This document shows positions 46,831 through 59,357 of a stretch of 64,000 nucleotides of DNA, one piece after another. This stretch comes from Solanum dulcamara. Taxonomy: Eukaryota > Streptophyta > Magnoliopsida > Solanales > Solanaceae. Within the stretch, counting starts at the first letter, position 1; every line of letters begins with the position of its first letter. Position numbers and translations under genes: made by a program. The stretch spans positions 25,710,001-25,774,000 of the forward strand of contig NC_077240.1 in NCBI RefSeq assembly GCF_947179165.1, in the 5' to 3' direction. The notes below the pieces were generated by a model. It ran no database searches. It worked only from the letters and a program-made list of their open reading frames with translations, and was not told where the DNA came from.

Positions 46831-48296
46831 ATAGTACCTGTGATAACATCATCTGATGCCTCAGCCTCTGCCCTCGCCGGAGTAGCATAGAAGTGGCCTT
46901 GTCGGCCTCCCCACGAACATTCACCCTACCACCTGACTTGCCTCCTCGGGAACCTCCCCAAATACCCTGCTGACCATCACCGCGGCCGTGACCTCAATCT
47001 ATACCTCCTGGTGGAGGTGGTGCTACTACCAATGGTCTAGCCCGGCCGGGACACTCCCTAGCCCAGTGCTCTAGTGAGCCACAATCAAAACATCCTGAAG
47101 CTGAGCGACCCGTGATAACTCGTCCGCGGTAGGAAGAAAATGGACTTGATCCCCTCGAGCTCTGCCCTGCGGTGGAACTCCCCGAACGGGGCTGACTACC
47201 CTCAACTGCTGGCAGGGCGGCCTGAATCGGCCGGTTGGATTGACCCTGCTGGTACCTATCCTGCTGGAATTATTGACGGGGCCTGTCATAACTATCATGG
47301 CCTCTAGAATGGGACCCACTAAAGCTACCCTTATGCCTAGGTCTCTTATTGCTGCCCCCTTGGGCCTGGCGATGAATAATTTCTATCGTGCGGGCATGAT
47401 CCACCACATCCAGAAAAGAGAGGCCCGCAGAAACAAGGTGCTCGGTCCCCAACCTCAGGTAAGGTCTCAATCCGCGCAGAAAAACATCATACCCGCTCCT
47501 CCTCAGTGGGTAGAATCATAGTGGCATGTTGGGAAAGCTGATGAAATCTGGCCTCGTACTCCGTAATTATCATGTAACCCTTCTCCAACCGAGTAAACTG
47601 ATCTGGGAGTCGGTCCCTAACACTCCTAGGGATGTATAGAGCCAGGAAAGCCTCTGAGAACTGGGCCCATGTCAATAATGGTGACCCAGCTAGCTTGGAC
47701 TGCAAATAAGAGCGCCATCATTGTCTAGCTGCCCCTCTGAACTAGTGAGCAGTGAAGTCGGCGCCTCTGGACTCCACAAGACCTAAGGAATGGAGCTGCT
47801 CCTGACAGGTAGTCAAGAACGCTATGGCATCCTCGCTAATAGCTCTAGAAAATGTCGGGGGTGACAGCCTTCTAAATACCCCTAACATCTTCTGATCCTG
47901 TAATGACATCACACCCTCCAAAACTGTTGGCGGGGGTGCAACAACTGGTGGAGGCGGCTGAACCTCAGGTGCTGGCTAGGTGGACAAATCCCGCAGTGCC
48001 GGTATGCATGTTACTGGGGTCGGGGCCTGTGGTACAACCCCTATAGCTGTGAGGATCTGCACAATCGCTGCCTGCAGTGCTAGGGTCATAACTGGTGCAG
48101 CTGGGGGCTGTGCTGGTGGTGGTGGTCCCTCTGGCTGAGTAGGAATAGGAGCGTCTTGATGCTCCTCTACTAGCTTCGGCTCTATCTCTGGGTCGGGAGC
48201 TAGTGCTTCTCCCCTGCCTACTCTACGGGGCTGGCCTCAAGGCCTACCCAGAACTGGTGGGTCATCATCTCCAATAGTACCGCGCGTACGAACCAT
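46831..48296 (-). pseudogene. Chromovirus gag, interrupted
   Basis: Starts at the ATG at 48296 (MVRTRGTIGDDD), about 195 bp inside the primer site. The capsid part has WAQFSEAFLALYIPRS and FTRLEKGYMIITEYEARF; a CCHC knuckle (CFDCGSLEHWARECPG) lies near 47050-47095. In-frame stops occur near 48238, 47977, 47743, 47719, 47270 and 46995, and a one-base frame change near 47505. Structural proteins cannot be made from this copy. Confidence 0.88.
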
Positions 48297-48489
48297 TCCG
48301 ATGAAAGAGTGAAACAAATGAGATTTTAGGAAACCAATAAGACACAAGAATGCACGAAATGAAGCAACATAGAGATCGTTCCTAATGACATCCTGTAGCC
48401 TCTCGAAGATAAGTTACGGACGTCTCCGCACCCATCCGTGAGACTCTACTAGACGTTAGCTTTGTACAAGTGAGACCAACGAACCTGGG

Positions 48490-48501
48490 GCTCTGATACC
48501 A
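48490..48501 (-). other. Primer binding site for initiator tRNA-Met
   Basis: Minus strand TGGTATCAGAGC begins three bases inside the 5' LTR end, complementary to the 3' end of plant initiator tRNA-Met. It fixes the element's orientation as leftward and identifies the right LTR as the 5' LTR. Confidence 0.95.
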
Positions 48502-48504
48502 ACT

Positions 48505-51500
48505 TGTCACGACCCAATTTCGTAGGTCATGATGGCACCTACTATAACCCTCTAGTAGGTAAGCCAACCCGTCAACCCGGAACTTCAAGTAATGTGTTTG
48601 AAGGCAAAAACTATATAAGAGCATTGAATTATAAAAGTAAACAGAATGAATAAGCGGAAGTAAACCAAAACATGTTTTAAACAACTAAAGATCCCTCTCA
48701 GAACCTGGAAGTCACAAGTACAGAGCTGCTACAAAATAAAATATGAGTACAAGTCCCGAAAGTGGACCAAAAAGATATAAAACAACTGGCTAGTCTCAGA
48801 AGGCAAAAGACGGGTCATCCATGCTGAAGGAGACAAGAATGATCTAAAAACGCCAAGTACTCACCCTAGTCTCCGAAATGGACTGCAACAGGCTCGATTT
48901 ATCCACGGCGATAGCTGGTGCTCGGTCCTGCATCACGAAAGTAGATGCAGAGTGTAGTATGAGTATCAAGACAACAGGTACCCAGTAGGCATCATAGGCC
49001 GACTGAGCAGAAAAGAAAAAACAATATGAAAAAAAAGAATAGCCTAAATAGGAGTCAACATAAGCATCAAAAGGGAAAAGAGTACTACCTATGAAAACTA
49101 CAGCTAACTATACCCAACTGGACCCCCATAAGCCCAACCGGGACACTCGTGCGCAAGTTAAATAAAAACTCGGACGAACCCCCATAAGCCCGCCGAGTAC
49201 ACAGAATAGCTACAACTACCAAGGCTAGAAACCAAGAATCTGCGATATTAGGAGCTGAAGTATTATATCATTTCCAAACCCAGAATCTCTAAGAGTCAAT
49301 CGATCTAGTGGTGACTTAGGGGTCGAGGCTGGGACTAGGACCCAGAGGCTCACCTGAATGTTCAAAGTGGTCAAGGCCGGGACTGGGTACCCGAATGCTT
49401 GCCATAATACATAAGTGCGGTCGAGGCCGGGACTGGGTACCCGGATGCTCGCCGTAACACATCGATATGATTGAGGCCAGGACTGGATACCAAGATGCTC
49501 GTCATACTAGCAAGTCGGCGGAGGCCGGGGCTGGGTACCCGGATGCTCCTCGATAATTCAGAATGGAGGCCGGGACTGGGTACCCGGATACTCACAGATA
49601 TTTTATCCTATGGTGCCGAATATTCTCCTTTCTAACTAAACAATAATAGTACCGAGAATCTCCTTTCCAATGAGTCAACCAATATGCCACCAAAACTAAA
49701 ACCGGAGCCAAAGTCAACGATCACGAAATCTAGTGCTGCCGATGCCTCACAAAAGTCACGATTATATCGAGTTATGGATGATGGTATTTTTAAGAGCAAG
49801 AGTAACGCCTAGCTAAGGCCAAACTACCAGGCACTAGCTCGCTACACCATTCTACAAGGATCTAAGTCTACCGGAGCGATGCCGGGACATCTAAAGCAAG
49901 TTTACATCCTATACTAAGGCCAATATACCCTACCGTATCAACAACATGCTCATTCCACTCTACTTATAATACTTAACAAATAACGACAAGATATACATGC
50001 TTCTAAATATCCGAAAACCCGATAATAAGCCTAAAGCATGATTTCTAACACCTAAGATATACAATCAAACTACCCAACCCAAATTCCAACTATTTCAACA
50101 TGCTTTCACACATTTTGGCTCAATCTAAAGAAAGGTAAACCGTAGCCTACCTGTAGGCCAAACACGCGGACTCTAAATCACTGTGCTGTAGCTTTTCCCT
50201 TTTGAACGGCCTCAGAATGCTGTCAAGCTGTCAAAAATAGAACCACAACGTCGATACGGTCGTTTAGACACTAATTTCATAATTTTTGGAGATGGACCAA
50301 TTTTTGGGTCGAAAACGGGAATTGTGGGACCCACATACGAAATTCTAGATTTGACCCTCAAAACAGGTTCTAAACGTCACCCCAAGCTCAAAAATCAGAT
50401 TTATAATACAATTCGGGGTGGGAAATTACGCAAGACGATCAAACAACTAAAACTCATAAATTCGGACTAAAGGACCAAAAATGACAGCATCGAAATCAGT
50501 AGATTTTAGAAATACGAGACTCTTTCAACCCAAAAAAATTGCACTATGATGATCCTTGCAAAAAACCCCACAATCTAGCCTCAAGAATCACTCAAAACAG
50601 AGTTATATTGACCAAAATACACTTTTTCAAAATTCCACAAAATTTCATTCCGAAAATGACTAAATTAGTAACTAAAAATGCATTTTTACCTCAAACGAAG
50701 CTTCTCCTAGCGTTTCTGAGATTACCACGAGATTTCTCACGAAATTCTATTGAATTTAGACCCTTGAATCACCAAAATCGGATTTATATTGGTCAAGATA
50801 TAACTTGTCAAAGTTCTTCAAAAATCCATTCCGAAAATGGATACTGCTGCAAATAAAATCACGAATTTTACCTGAATCTAATGCTCCAAATCAGTTTTTA
50901 ATCTCTCCAATGCGTTCTCCACGAAAAACCTCACAATTTTGCCTTTTGAATCACCCAATTTGGAGTTCTAGAACTCAAGAAATGAGGGTTCAAAGTTGAG
51001 GAGAAAATCTGAAAAACAATCTGCACTCTTGCTGCAGATTTTCTGATTTTTGCCACAATTTAAAGTCTCCGAACGAACCTTCGGAATTCGTTCGGAACCC
51101 GATAAAAATAAAATGAATATGCTAACACACTAAATTCGACATTCCGGACTCAATGGCGTATTCAGAATTCCCATACGAGATCATTTTAATAAAAAATGGG
51201 TCCCACATCCAAGAGTCATTTTCCACAATGGGTCTCGATATTAGCTCGGGAGCCTCGGGAAACGAACGAAAGGTCGTTCCTGACCAAAATTGACATTCCA
51301 GAACTAACCGCGCTGTCAGAATTTTTATTCGAGCGCGTTTTCCAAGAATGTTGACCAAAGTCAACTATAGGCTAAGTTTCAAAGTCAAAAGCGCCAAATG
51401 GCCCATACTCGTATCAATTGCCTCGATAGTTATTCCAACAGTGTTACTAGCCTAATTTGGTCATTCCGGAGCTAATGGAACCATCAGAATTTGAATTCGA

Positions 51501-52025
51501 GATCTCGTTGACCCAAAACTCGAAAAGTCGCAACTAAACTAACTTAGGCCTTTAAAATACCAAAATGGACTCGGGACCTCTAAAAATTCAAACAATACTT
51601 CTTCTAGACCAAAAACCATCTCCTGAATCCAACGGAGTTGTCAGAATTCTATTCCGAGCATCGAAACTTCAAAAGTTGACCAAAGTCAAACCTTGGCTTA
51701 AAGTTCCTCAAATTCTCAACTCAAGGCCTCAAATCTTCGTTACAGCTCCAAAACTGATTCTGTAAAATCTCCTAAGCCTATTTCGACATTTCAGAGCTGC
51801 TGGAATTGACGGAATTCCATTCTGAGACCCGTAGCTCCAATTGACCTCAAATACCACTTTTTAACACTTAAAGCTTATGAAACTCAAAATTTCCAAAGAC
51901 TTAACTTTTCATAGAATTTTTTAAAAATCAACATCCGGTAACAATTAGAATTGACTCGGGGCATCTAAAGGGATGGGTAAAATGGTCATTTTACAAAGTG
52001 GTATTTGAGGTCAATTGGAGCTACG
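48505..52025 (-). repeat. 5' LTR of the chromovirus (right copy), with an aberrant outer end
   Basis: Aligns with the left LTR at a constant offset of 8644 bp up to 51997. From there its last 33 bp are missing and replaced by an inverted copy of 51829-51860. The GTAAC target duplication follows directly at 52026-52030. Confidence 0.93.
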
Positions 52026-52026
52026 G
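51829..52026. repeat. Perfect 32-bp inverted repeat at the LTR outer terminus
   Basis: 51829-51860 (CCGTAGCTCCAATTGACC... to ACCACTTT) is exactly reverse-complemented at 51995-52026, with a 134-nt loop. The AAA at 51995-51997 belongs to both the normal LTR and the inverted copy, a three-base microhomology at the switch point. The last base overlaps the first G of the target duplication. Confidence 0.97.
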
Positions 52027-52030
52027 TAAC

Positions 52031-53930
52031 GCCCTTAATTATATAAGATAGTATTCACACTTTGATAGAACACTCCTTAGTAAATATATTATGTTTTACT
52101 CATTTTTTTATGACTTAAAATTTTGCGAGATTTTAAAATTTGCTTACCATAAATTGCGATTGTAGTTTAGGGGGATCGTGTTGGAGTATTTATGTAAACT
52201 ACTAATTAGAATTACCCTTAAAATAAAAAGGAGCTTATATAGATATATATGCATATATGTATGCATTTGGGCTGCCCACTTGTACTTTTTGGGCAACCAC
52301 CTTTTTATTAGGAGATGCCAAGTGGTAAATGTCACTTTGGAAGACTTCTTTTAACCCTCCTCTCAATTTTGGATTTCTTCAAGAGAAGTAAAGACTTTGA
52401 ACCCTCTCTCCAACATAATCCCTCACAAATTCACCAAGAAAACTTGTGACATTGGTTGGTGTATGATTTGAACTATTGAAGTCGTGTTGGATTGCTGTAT
52501 GCTAAAAGGCTGAGGTTTGTGTATAAACTTGTACTTGTACTCATGTTACCTGCTAGTGTATTTGAAAGCCTATCTCGGTACGTTTTTTATTTCTTGAAAT
52601 TTTGTATTGTTGTATTGGTGTCTTTGGAGATTTGCAAGACACTTGTTTGACTCGCCCACTTGTACGAATTGCTTGATCACTTGACATTCTGTGGACTTTG
52701 TCCTTCTTGTGGATGTAACTTTGTCACTATTGGCATGCCTCTTGATTCAGACTGTTTTCCATCTTGATTATGGATTTTCAGTTCGTCTTAAGTATGAAAG
52801 TTGTCCATTTTGAGTACAAATTAGGAAGCTATTTTAAATATAATTCTTGGTTCTCTTGATTATTTTGTCTTTACCCTACTTTATACAGGGCTCCGGTCCT
52901 TCTTGATACTTGATCATGTTTGGTGTGACGGCATGACGTACATATTGGGTGAAACTTGGTGGTAAATCTTATAAATGTAGTTCTATGAACTATTGACACT
53001 TAAACTTTTAAATATAGAACTTGATACTCGTGATATATTTGTTGGCTTGATTTATTTATTATGTGTATATTTGTGCTACTCATGATTTGAGAAAGTAAAT
53101 TGGAGAACCTAAAGGCTTCAAACTTGTAGTTTTGAACCACTAAGATTTATACTTAGCGATAGTTGTTTCTATCGTAGGAAATGTCTGAGCAAATGCTTGA
53201 AATTGGCCATTGGAAATAAAGTTTTTGAAAGCTTTAAGGAAGATCACATTTGCATATAGACATCTATATTTTGTATTAGATTTTTGGGATATGTATATGA
53301 TCCATGGGGTGCCTGCGTATATGTATTTATGTATATTTTGTGAGAGTTGATCCATTCATGACACTATGGATTGTAACTTAAAGTTGGTTGCTTGTTTTGT
53401 TATCTTGGGGCATGTAAATTCCAAGTCTAATGATGTACTAAATTTACCGTTGAGTTGGAATATTTGTATTAAGCATGAATTAGTTAATTTTGATACTTAT
53501 AAGTTGGTAATAGTTATAGCATTAATTGTAGTGATATGGAATGATACATGAATGTGTCGTAAGTTATTTTCTTAAATTATTTTAAAAAATTGTCCCGTCC
53601 TAAATTGAAACTTTTATTTGATTTAATTGAGATCAAAGAATTTTAAAATGGCCAAAATCGTACACCTTTAACTATTTTTAAATGGGCCAAATTTTACTAC
53701 TAGATTATATAAATATGTCTTACGGGAAGTTTTTTTTTAAAATGTCACGCGTATTATATACGGTCTCTTTTTAAGTAGTAGCATCCTCCCAAGAGGGTCG
53801 CTACAAGGGTGGGGTGGTAAGAGTTGAGGTATTAAACAATTTAGCTTTAATTTAATATTTTTGACTTTAGGAGATTAAAATGGATTACATCCATTTTATC
53901 CAAATCATATTTACCCATTTTATATAGGTG
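52031..53930. other. Non-coding DNA between the chromovirus and the next repeats
   Basis: No coding gene is supported. TGTTGGAGTATTTATG at 52179 looks like the start of a copia-type LTR, and 52380-52640 has the texture of an LTR R/U5 region, but I found no matching end or duplication. A G+C-richer patch (CTCCCAAGAGGGTCGCTAC) lies near 53790. Confidence 0.4.
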
Positions 53931-53989
53931 GATTGTGATCCAATCCATTTTAAATCAATCAATATTCAATCAATCCAATTCAATCCATC

Positions 53990-54250
53990 AATTTGTCACC
54001 CCTAGCCGCCGCCATCCCCTGCCCATTTGCCTTCGTCATCACCTCCACCACCACCAATTCTCCTCTTATTCCTCCATCACCACCACTTCCTCCTCTTTTT
54101 CTTCTTCATCCACCATCACTTCCTTCTGCACCATCACTATTGCCACCTCCTTCTTTGTCATTGTCTCTGCCACAACAATCATTATCTCCACCTTCGTCAT
54201 TATCATCAACGTCAACCCCTTCTTTGCCATCATAATCATCCTCTCCGTCA
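53990..54250. repeat. Low-complexity TCC/ACC/TCA tract
   Basis: A strand-biased pyrimidine-rich stretch of trinucleotide-like repeats. It is open in several frames at once, giving Ser/Pro/His-rich or Glu/Val-rich runs that are compositional artefacts, not a protein. Confidence 0.75.
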
Positions 54251-54269
54251 CCTCACAATTGCTAAATCT

Positions 54270-54535
54270 ATTGCAACATGTAAGTCATCTGTTGAGATGG
54301 ATGACGACATATGTTGTAATAAATGATGACATTTGTTGCAATAGATGACGACATCTATTGCAACATATATGACATATGTTGCAACAGATGTCCGGATATC
54401 TATTACAACAGATTGTTACTTTGTTGCAATATATTGATAACATGTTCAACAAATAACCTGTTGTAACATATTGCTAACATGTTGTAACAAATAACTTATT
54501 GCAACATATTACTAACATGTTGAAACAGATAGTAA
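54270..54535. repeat. Array of TGTTGCAACA-type inverted motifs
   Basis: At least ten half or whole sites of TGTTGCAACA, TGTTGTAACA and TATTGCAACA recur every 20-40 bp with GATGACGACAT or TAACATGTT between them. It is cut off by the solo LTR at 54602; the sequence after that LTR (57361 on, starting GATGGCAACAAAG) may be the other side of the same host element. Confidence 0.75.
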
Positions 54536-54601
54536 AAATAATGATCAAAAAGAGAAAAATAAGAAGAGCAATAAAAAATAATGAACATCGGCAGTGATTA
54601 T

Positions 54602-57355
54602 TGTCATGACCTAACCCCGTAAGCTGCGACTGGTATTCGAGCGGGACACTCGCATACACCCATACTAACTATAAGTAAACCACGCATAATTTAGAACTTA
54701 AGGAAATAGAAGGTTATCTCAAAACTGTCACATGTGCACTTATTAACATAACCTATCTCCCAAGGAGTCACAACTTATCAATAGGTAATATTGTACATGA
54801 GCCGACAAGGCTGTTATGGCACGTGGGGTCGTCCCGTTATAGACATATACACGAGCCGACAAGGTCGGTACTACGAATGGAAATGTCCCAAAACATAAGT
54901 CATATGGACACAATCAAACACATATACACACAACCCACACATATGTCTACAGACCTCTAAGAGTGTTAATGGTATCATATGGCGGGATAGGGCCCCCACC
55001 GTACCCCTGAATAAATGAATATATACATTAAAAGGTCAGTACCAAAAAAGTTGGGCTACGGTATAATGAAGCACTTCCAAAATCGCTGAGTGGAAATTCT
55101 AAGCTAGCGGATTCCCGAAACGCGTGTCTGTACCTGCGGGCATGAAATGCAACCCCCCAAAAAAGGGGTCAACACGAAATACGTATTGAGTATATAAAAC
55201 ATAAAATACCACAAGAAGATTACATCTGAAATAGGGATGCAGAAGATAAGTATAACAATTAACAAATCATTGTACCTGCATCTTATGAAATGAAGTCATG
55301 TATATCGTCATATGCATATATATATATACCGTACCTGGCATTTTAGTAAGGGACTCGTTGAATAGAGTAGTGTACACTTATACCGTACTCGGCCTATTAT
55401 GGGGCTCAGTGCCATAACCATATCAGTGCATCATCATATCATCATATACATATATCATACCGTACCCGACCCTTTAGTGAGGGAGTCGGTGAAGATGTAG
55501 TGAAGTTGTGCACGATAACATACCCGGCCCGGAACTTGGTAAAAGATGTATTAACAGTATGCACGAGTAGAGTATCACAAGCAACCATATACAATCAAAT
55601 CGTCATTTGAGACTCAATAGAATAACCAAAGTGAACCATCACTTGAAGATCAGGATAATAACCGGCTCAAGTACCCTCTGAATGTCACTATGTACCATAT
55701 TTAGTGGAGCCTCAGGAATAATAGACATGTATCCAAATAATGGTAAACAACTTATGAAATCAAAGACATTTGTCATCGTAGAGCCTCTAGGTATAAGAGC
55801 TTATACATCTAATTACTATTCAATATATAGAAGGCTCGAGGATAGTAGCTCAACTACTTTAAGAGTTTTAACATCCAGAAGTGAATAAGGATCATGAATC
55901 ATGTTCAGAACTTATGAATGAAATTACCCCAAAGCTCATATCATTCATCACTTACGTCTAAGACATGCCAAAAGAAAAGAGGGATAGGCTTTACATACCT
56001 GTTATAGATCAACCGTAACCAAGTTGCTTTGTTACCCCCTTTAACCTATTTAACACGAAAGTAACACTATTATTAATAAACTATCACTTTCTATCTTATG
56101 AATCTACAACCAATTACCTATAGGAATTATTTTCTCGTTCACACTTCTCGATTAGTATATTGATTAGCTAAGAAATTAACGAAAATCGGCCAGCATTTTC
56201 CCTATATAACTCGCCTAATCTGGACTTTCAATTAACCTCCGATTAGAACAGCCACACCACCACCACCAACCACCATCCATATACAATAAAACTACCTCAA
56301 TATCATCCAATATAAGTTTCAAACAGCCCACCCAAAACCAAGACATCAATATACGGTTTTCGATCTTTACTTCGTAAGATCACAACCACATGGAAAGGAG
56401 CATAGCGTGGCTGCGAATAGCAGCACTTATACTCATGTTTCCAACCCTTGAACATACACAAATTATCTTCAAATACAATACCACAATAATGATAACATTA
56501 ATCAAACTTTAATCCAACTAAAACAACTTCAATTTTGTCCATTTACAACATCAACAATAACCATGTAATTTTCCTACCTCCAACCCTACCTAATACAAAG
56601 TAATCTTTCCGTTACAACATCATTAACTCCAATTTGAAAAGAAGAAACTTTACCCTAGCAACTTGGCTTCTCAACTCGGCTGAAAGTTGATGGCTTCGCG
56701 TTGGACCTTCTGGCTGCCCCAATGATTAATTTACATTATTAATCACCTTCACTTGATCGAAGAATACCTTAGATAATTAATTTATGGATCAAGATTTGAG
56801 GCCTCACCTTGCTGTAGATATGGCCGTGGCACTCTTTTTCTTTCTCTCTAGGGTTCTTAAGGTTGAAGATGAGAAAATAAAACCCTTAGTCATTAGTTTA
56901 GACATATATACACCACCTTTGAGAGTGACACGTGTCAGCCTCTCCTATGCGTCCACCTTATCCATGTACCTACCCAGCTGCTGCCACGTATTTTGGTGGG
57001 GTCCACCTTAGTAGGTGCATCACCTACTCATTTCCCAAGTAGGTGCATCACCTACTTACTCTTTTTCGTAGGTTCGTAAGCTAGTCTCACCTTAAGAACC
57101 TATGTGATCCTTGCTGCTTAAGCTTGACATGTACTCAAGTAGCTTAATTATGTAAGACATCCAAGTTGATAGCTTACGCAAGTAGGTTGATTACCATGAC
57201 TCTTTATTTGGCCTCCAACTCCTTTCAAATTCCTCTAAACCTATTTCCAACCATCACTATTCACACAGAACTTCATGGATAACATGGATCACATGACAAC
57301 TTCGTAGAGAAACTAAAAAAAAATATTCCGATGTACAAAAGTGCGGGGTATAACA
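54602..57355 (-). mobile_element. Solo LTR, same family as 16099-19481, 2754 bp
   Basis: Begins TGTCATGACCTAACCCCG and ends CGGGGTATAACA, with a perfect ATTAT duplication at 54597-54601 and 57356-57360. Its internal order follows the first solo LTR: CCCGTACCCG-type blocks, GACATGCCAAAAGAAAAG, AACCTATTTAACA and the GTACTCAAGTAGCTTAA block. U3 by analogy lies at the right end, with a TATATA at about 56904-56910 and one G-box (56929-56934). It lacks the 41-bp array and most of the G-boxes of its relative, so the two copies are old or belong to different subfamilies. Confidence 0.92.
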
Positions 57356-58253
57356 ATTATGATGGCAACAAAGAGTATAAAGAAGAAGAAAATAGAGGAA
57401 AAAAGAAAGATAGAAAAAATAAGAAGATGAGGGAGAGAGAAATTTAAAAAGAGAAAGAAGGCGAGAGAAATGAAGATTAAAAAGATAATAAAGGAGGAAA
57501 TTTCAAAATTTGAAATTTAAATAGGGAGAGAAGACATTTCAAAATTTTCAAAATATTAATATACAACCCAAAAATTTTAATTGCTCTAATCAGATCTACT
57601 TTTTATTTAATCACATTTGACCAAGTTAAAGTCACCAAAACAAAACTAACATTTAAAAGACACCTTTTATTAAATCTTCACAAATTACTATGGCAAATGA
57701 ACGAAGACACCACCGTGGGCCTGATGCTGATTAAGCCAGTGCTCCCACGAGTGAAATTCTAATTAATAGACATATCAAATATCAAGCTTGGATTCTCCAT
57801 TTTTGGAATACTTAATGAAGTATATCGGAGATGTGTGTGTATATATATATATATACATTTTTTATATAATATTTACACATAAATATTTTTTAATCCCGAC
57901 CAATTCAAGTCTCCTTTAAATATTCTCAAATTTATAAATATGAAAAGTTACGAGTCTTTGATATATTTTTCACTCGAAAAAATTCACATTTGCAACATAT
58001 CAAAATTTAAAATTGAATTTCAAAGAAACTTTAATGACTAAGAAAAAGATTGAGATGATCAAAACGATGTCATAATCTGGTGATCTAAGTTTTCCTGTAT
58101 TAGCTAAAATCCATTTGCTGGAAGATATGAACTTGGGAAGAAGGAAGAAGAGAGAACCAGGAATTGTGGAAAAATAGATAATATAATAGTAGCAATGATT
58201 GTATGTTCATGGGTAGTAATTGTATCCATCCTTGTCAATCGGGATGGGAAGCA
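57356..58253. other. Non-coding DNA; purine-rich stretch then A+T-rich
   Basis: 57370-57520 is GA-rich low-complexity sequence. A TG/TA microsatellite lies at about 57832-57856. No gene recognised. Confidence 0.55.
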
Positions 58254-58325
58254 TCAACAACAACAACATATTCGGTGAAATTTTATAAGTGGAGTTTGAG
58301 AAGGATAAAATGTGCACTTCGCTTG
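58254..58325 (-). mobile_element. TS-SINE/RTE 3' tail, degenerate
   Basis: On the minus strand: AAACTCCACTTATAAAATTT, CACCGAATATG, then TTGTTGTTGTTG. It matches the ACCCCACTTGTGGGATTTCA-CTGGGTATG-(TTG)n end with many C-to-T changes, as expected for an old methylated copy. Confidence 0.65.
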
Positions 58326-58496
58326 AAATAAAAAAGGTCGAATGATCATTTTATGTAATTTGTGATAATTTAATTTTGGTAAGAAATTTTGATCTAATTT
58401 TATTTAAGGAAGGATTACACAAATTAGTAGTGTTAAGAGCTAATTATATTCTATCCCTATTTTTTTCTAAATTACAAAAATTTCTTAAATTTGGTG

Positions 58497-58858
58497 GAAT
58501 TCGGATACATCCCAAAATATCCTGATACATCACATAAAGTAATGTATCCGATCGATACTCCATTGGTATATTGATACCCTATCGGTATCATACAAAATTG
58601 AGCTCTTTTTTTAAGAAATAAAAATGAAATAGTTAAGAGAAAATTATTAAAGTAACAATCTTATTTATAAAACTCTAGATTAGTAGAGGGATGGTATCAT
58701 ATTCTCTTATAAGAGAGATAGAAATATATTCTTTGTGATACTCCATTGGTATATTAATACCATATCAATATCATATGGGACTGGGTTAATTCTCTGTGAT
58801 ACTTCATTAGTATATTGATACCATATAGGTATCATAGAGGGTGGACGCTGACGTCAGC
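58497..58858. repeat. GGTATATTGATACC-type palindromes and a GCTGACGTCAGC site
   Basis: Three spaced copies of a GGTATATTGATACC or GGTATATTAATACC block, each followed by ATCGGTATCAT or a variant, plus several GATACATC motifs at the start. At 58847-58858 is the 12-bp perfect palindrome GCTGACGTCAGC, whose TGACGTCA core is a classical bZIP (TGA/CREB) site. No gene adjoins it. Confidence 0.65.
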
Positions 58859-59357
58859 AAGCGAATCTTAACTAAATCTACGTCATTTTAAAATAAAAAG
58901 AATATATGAAAATAATAGGACATTTAAGGGTAAATACTTTCCCTTTTGGGGTATAAGTGTCCTTTTCCCCTTAAAATAAGCAAGCACAATATTTGTGCAT
59001 GAAATGAAATTATGAAGACCAAATTGATTAGGAAAAATTAGCTAACTAGACAAATTTTACAACTTATTCATTAAAAATAACTACACTTTAAAAATATTAG
59101 TAAAAATAATAATATTTTAGTCAAATGACAAATTAATGGTATCCTCAGTCACTTTCTAAATTATCTGATTTTTGTTCAACATTTTATGCACAATCTAATT
59201 TTTTTTCTCTTTCTTTCAATTCTCTCCTACTTTCTCCCTCTAATTTTAAATTAACTAAAAGGTTAAATATCTCTCTCTCTATTTCCCCCATTCCTCTCAT
59301 CTTCCTGTTCCTGTCTCTTCCTTTCCCTCAATTTTTTTTCAAAATCTGTAAGAATAT
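58859..59357. other. A+T-rich DNA ending in a pyrimidine-rich tract
   Basis: 59265-59340 is CT-rich (CTCTCTCTCT, CCCCCATTCCTC, CTTCCTGTTCCTG) and resembles the 5' leader of a transcribed unit reading rightwards. The solo LTR at 59358 would interrupt that unit. Confidence 0.4.

Larger units (their letters stand above)
39861..52025 (-). mobile_element. Full-length Tekay-like chromovirus (Ty3/Gypsy), about 12.2 kb
   Basis: Two long LTRs (39861-43386 and 48505-52025), a tRNA-iMet primer site, a gag-pol region read leftwards, and an integrase followed by a chromodomain-like tail. The direct repeat GTAAC flanks the whole unit (39856-39860 and 52026-52030). About 30 mismatches are visible by eye over roughly 3.49 kb of aligned LTR (about 0.9%), so insertion is recent. 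The outer end of the right LTR is abnormal: its last 33 bp are replaced by an inverted copy of LTR sequence. The protease DPGS motif and chromodomain-like end suggest Tekay/Del; a pol tree would confirm. Confidence 0.95.

Noticed and set aside
52179..53560. Solo copia LTR starting TGTTGGAG
   Set aside because: The start and texture fit, but I found neither a matching CA end nor a target duplication.
53935..54348. Ser/Pro/His-rich frames of 80-137 codons
   Set aside because: The tract is TCC/ACC low-complexity and open in most frames; the proteins have no non-repeat part.
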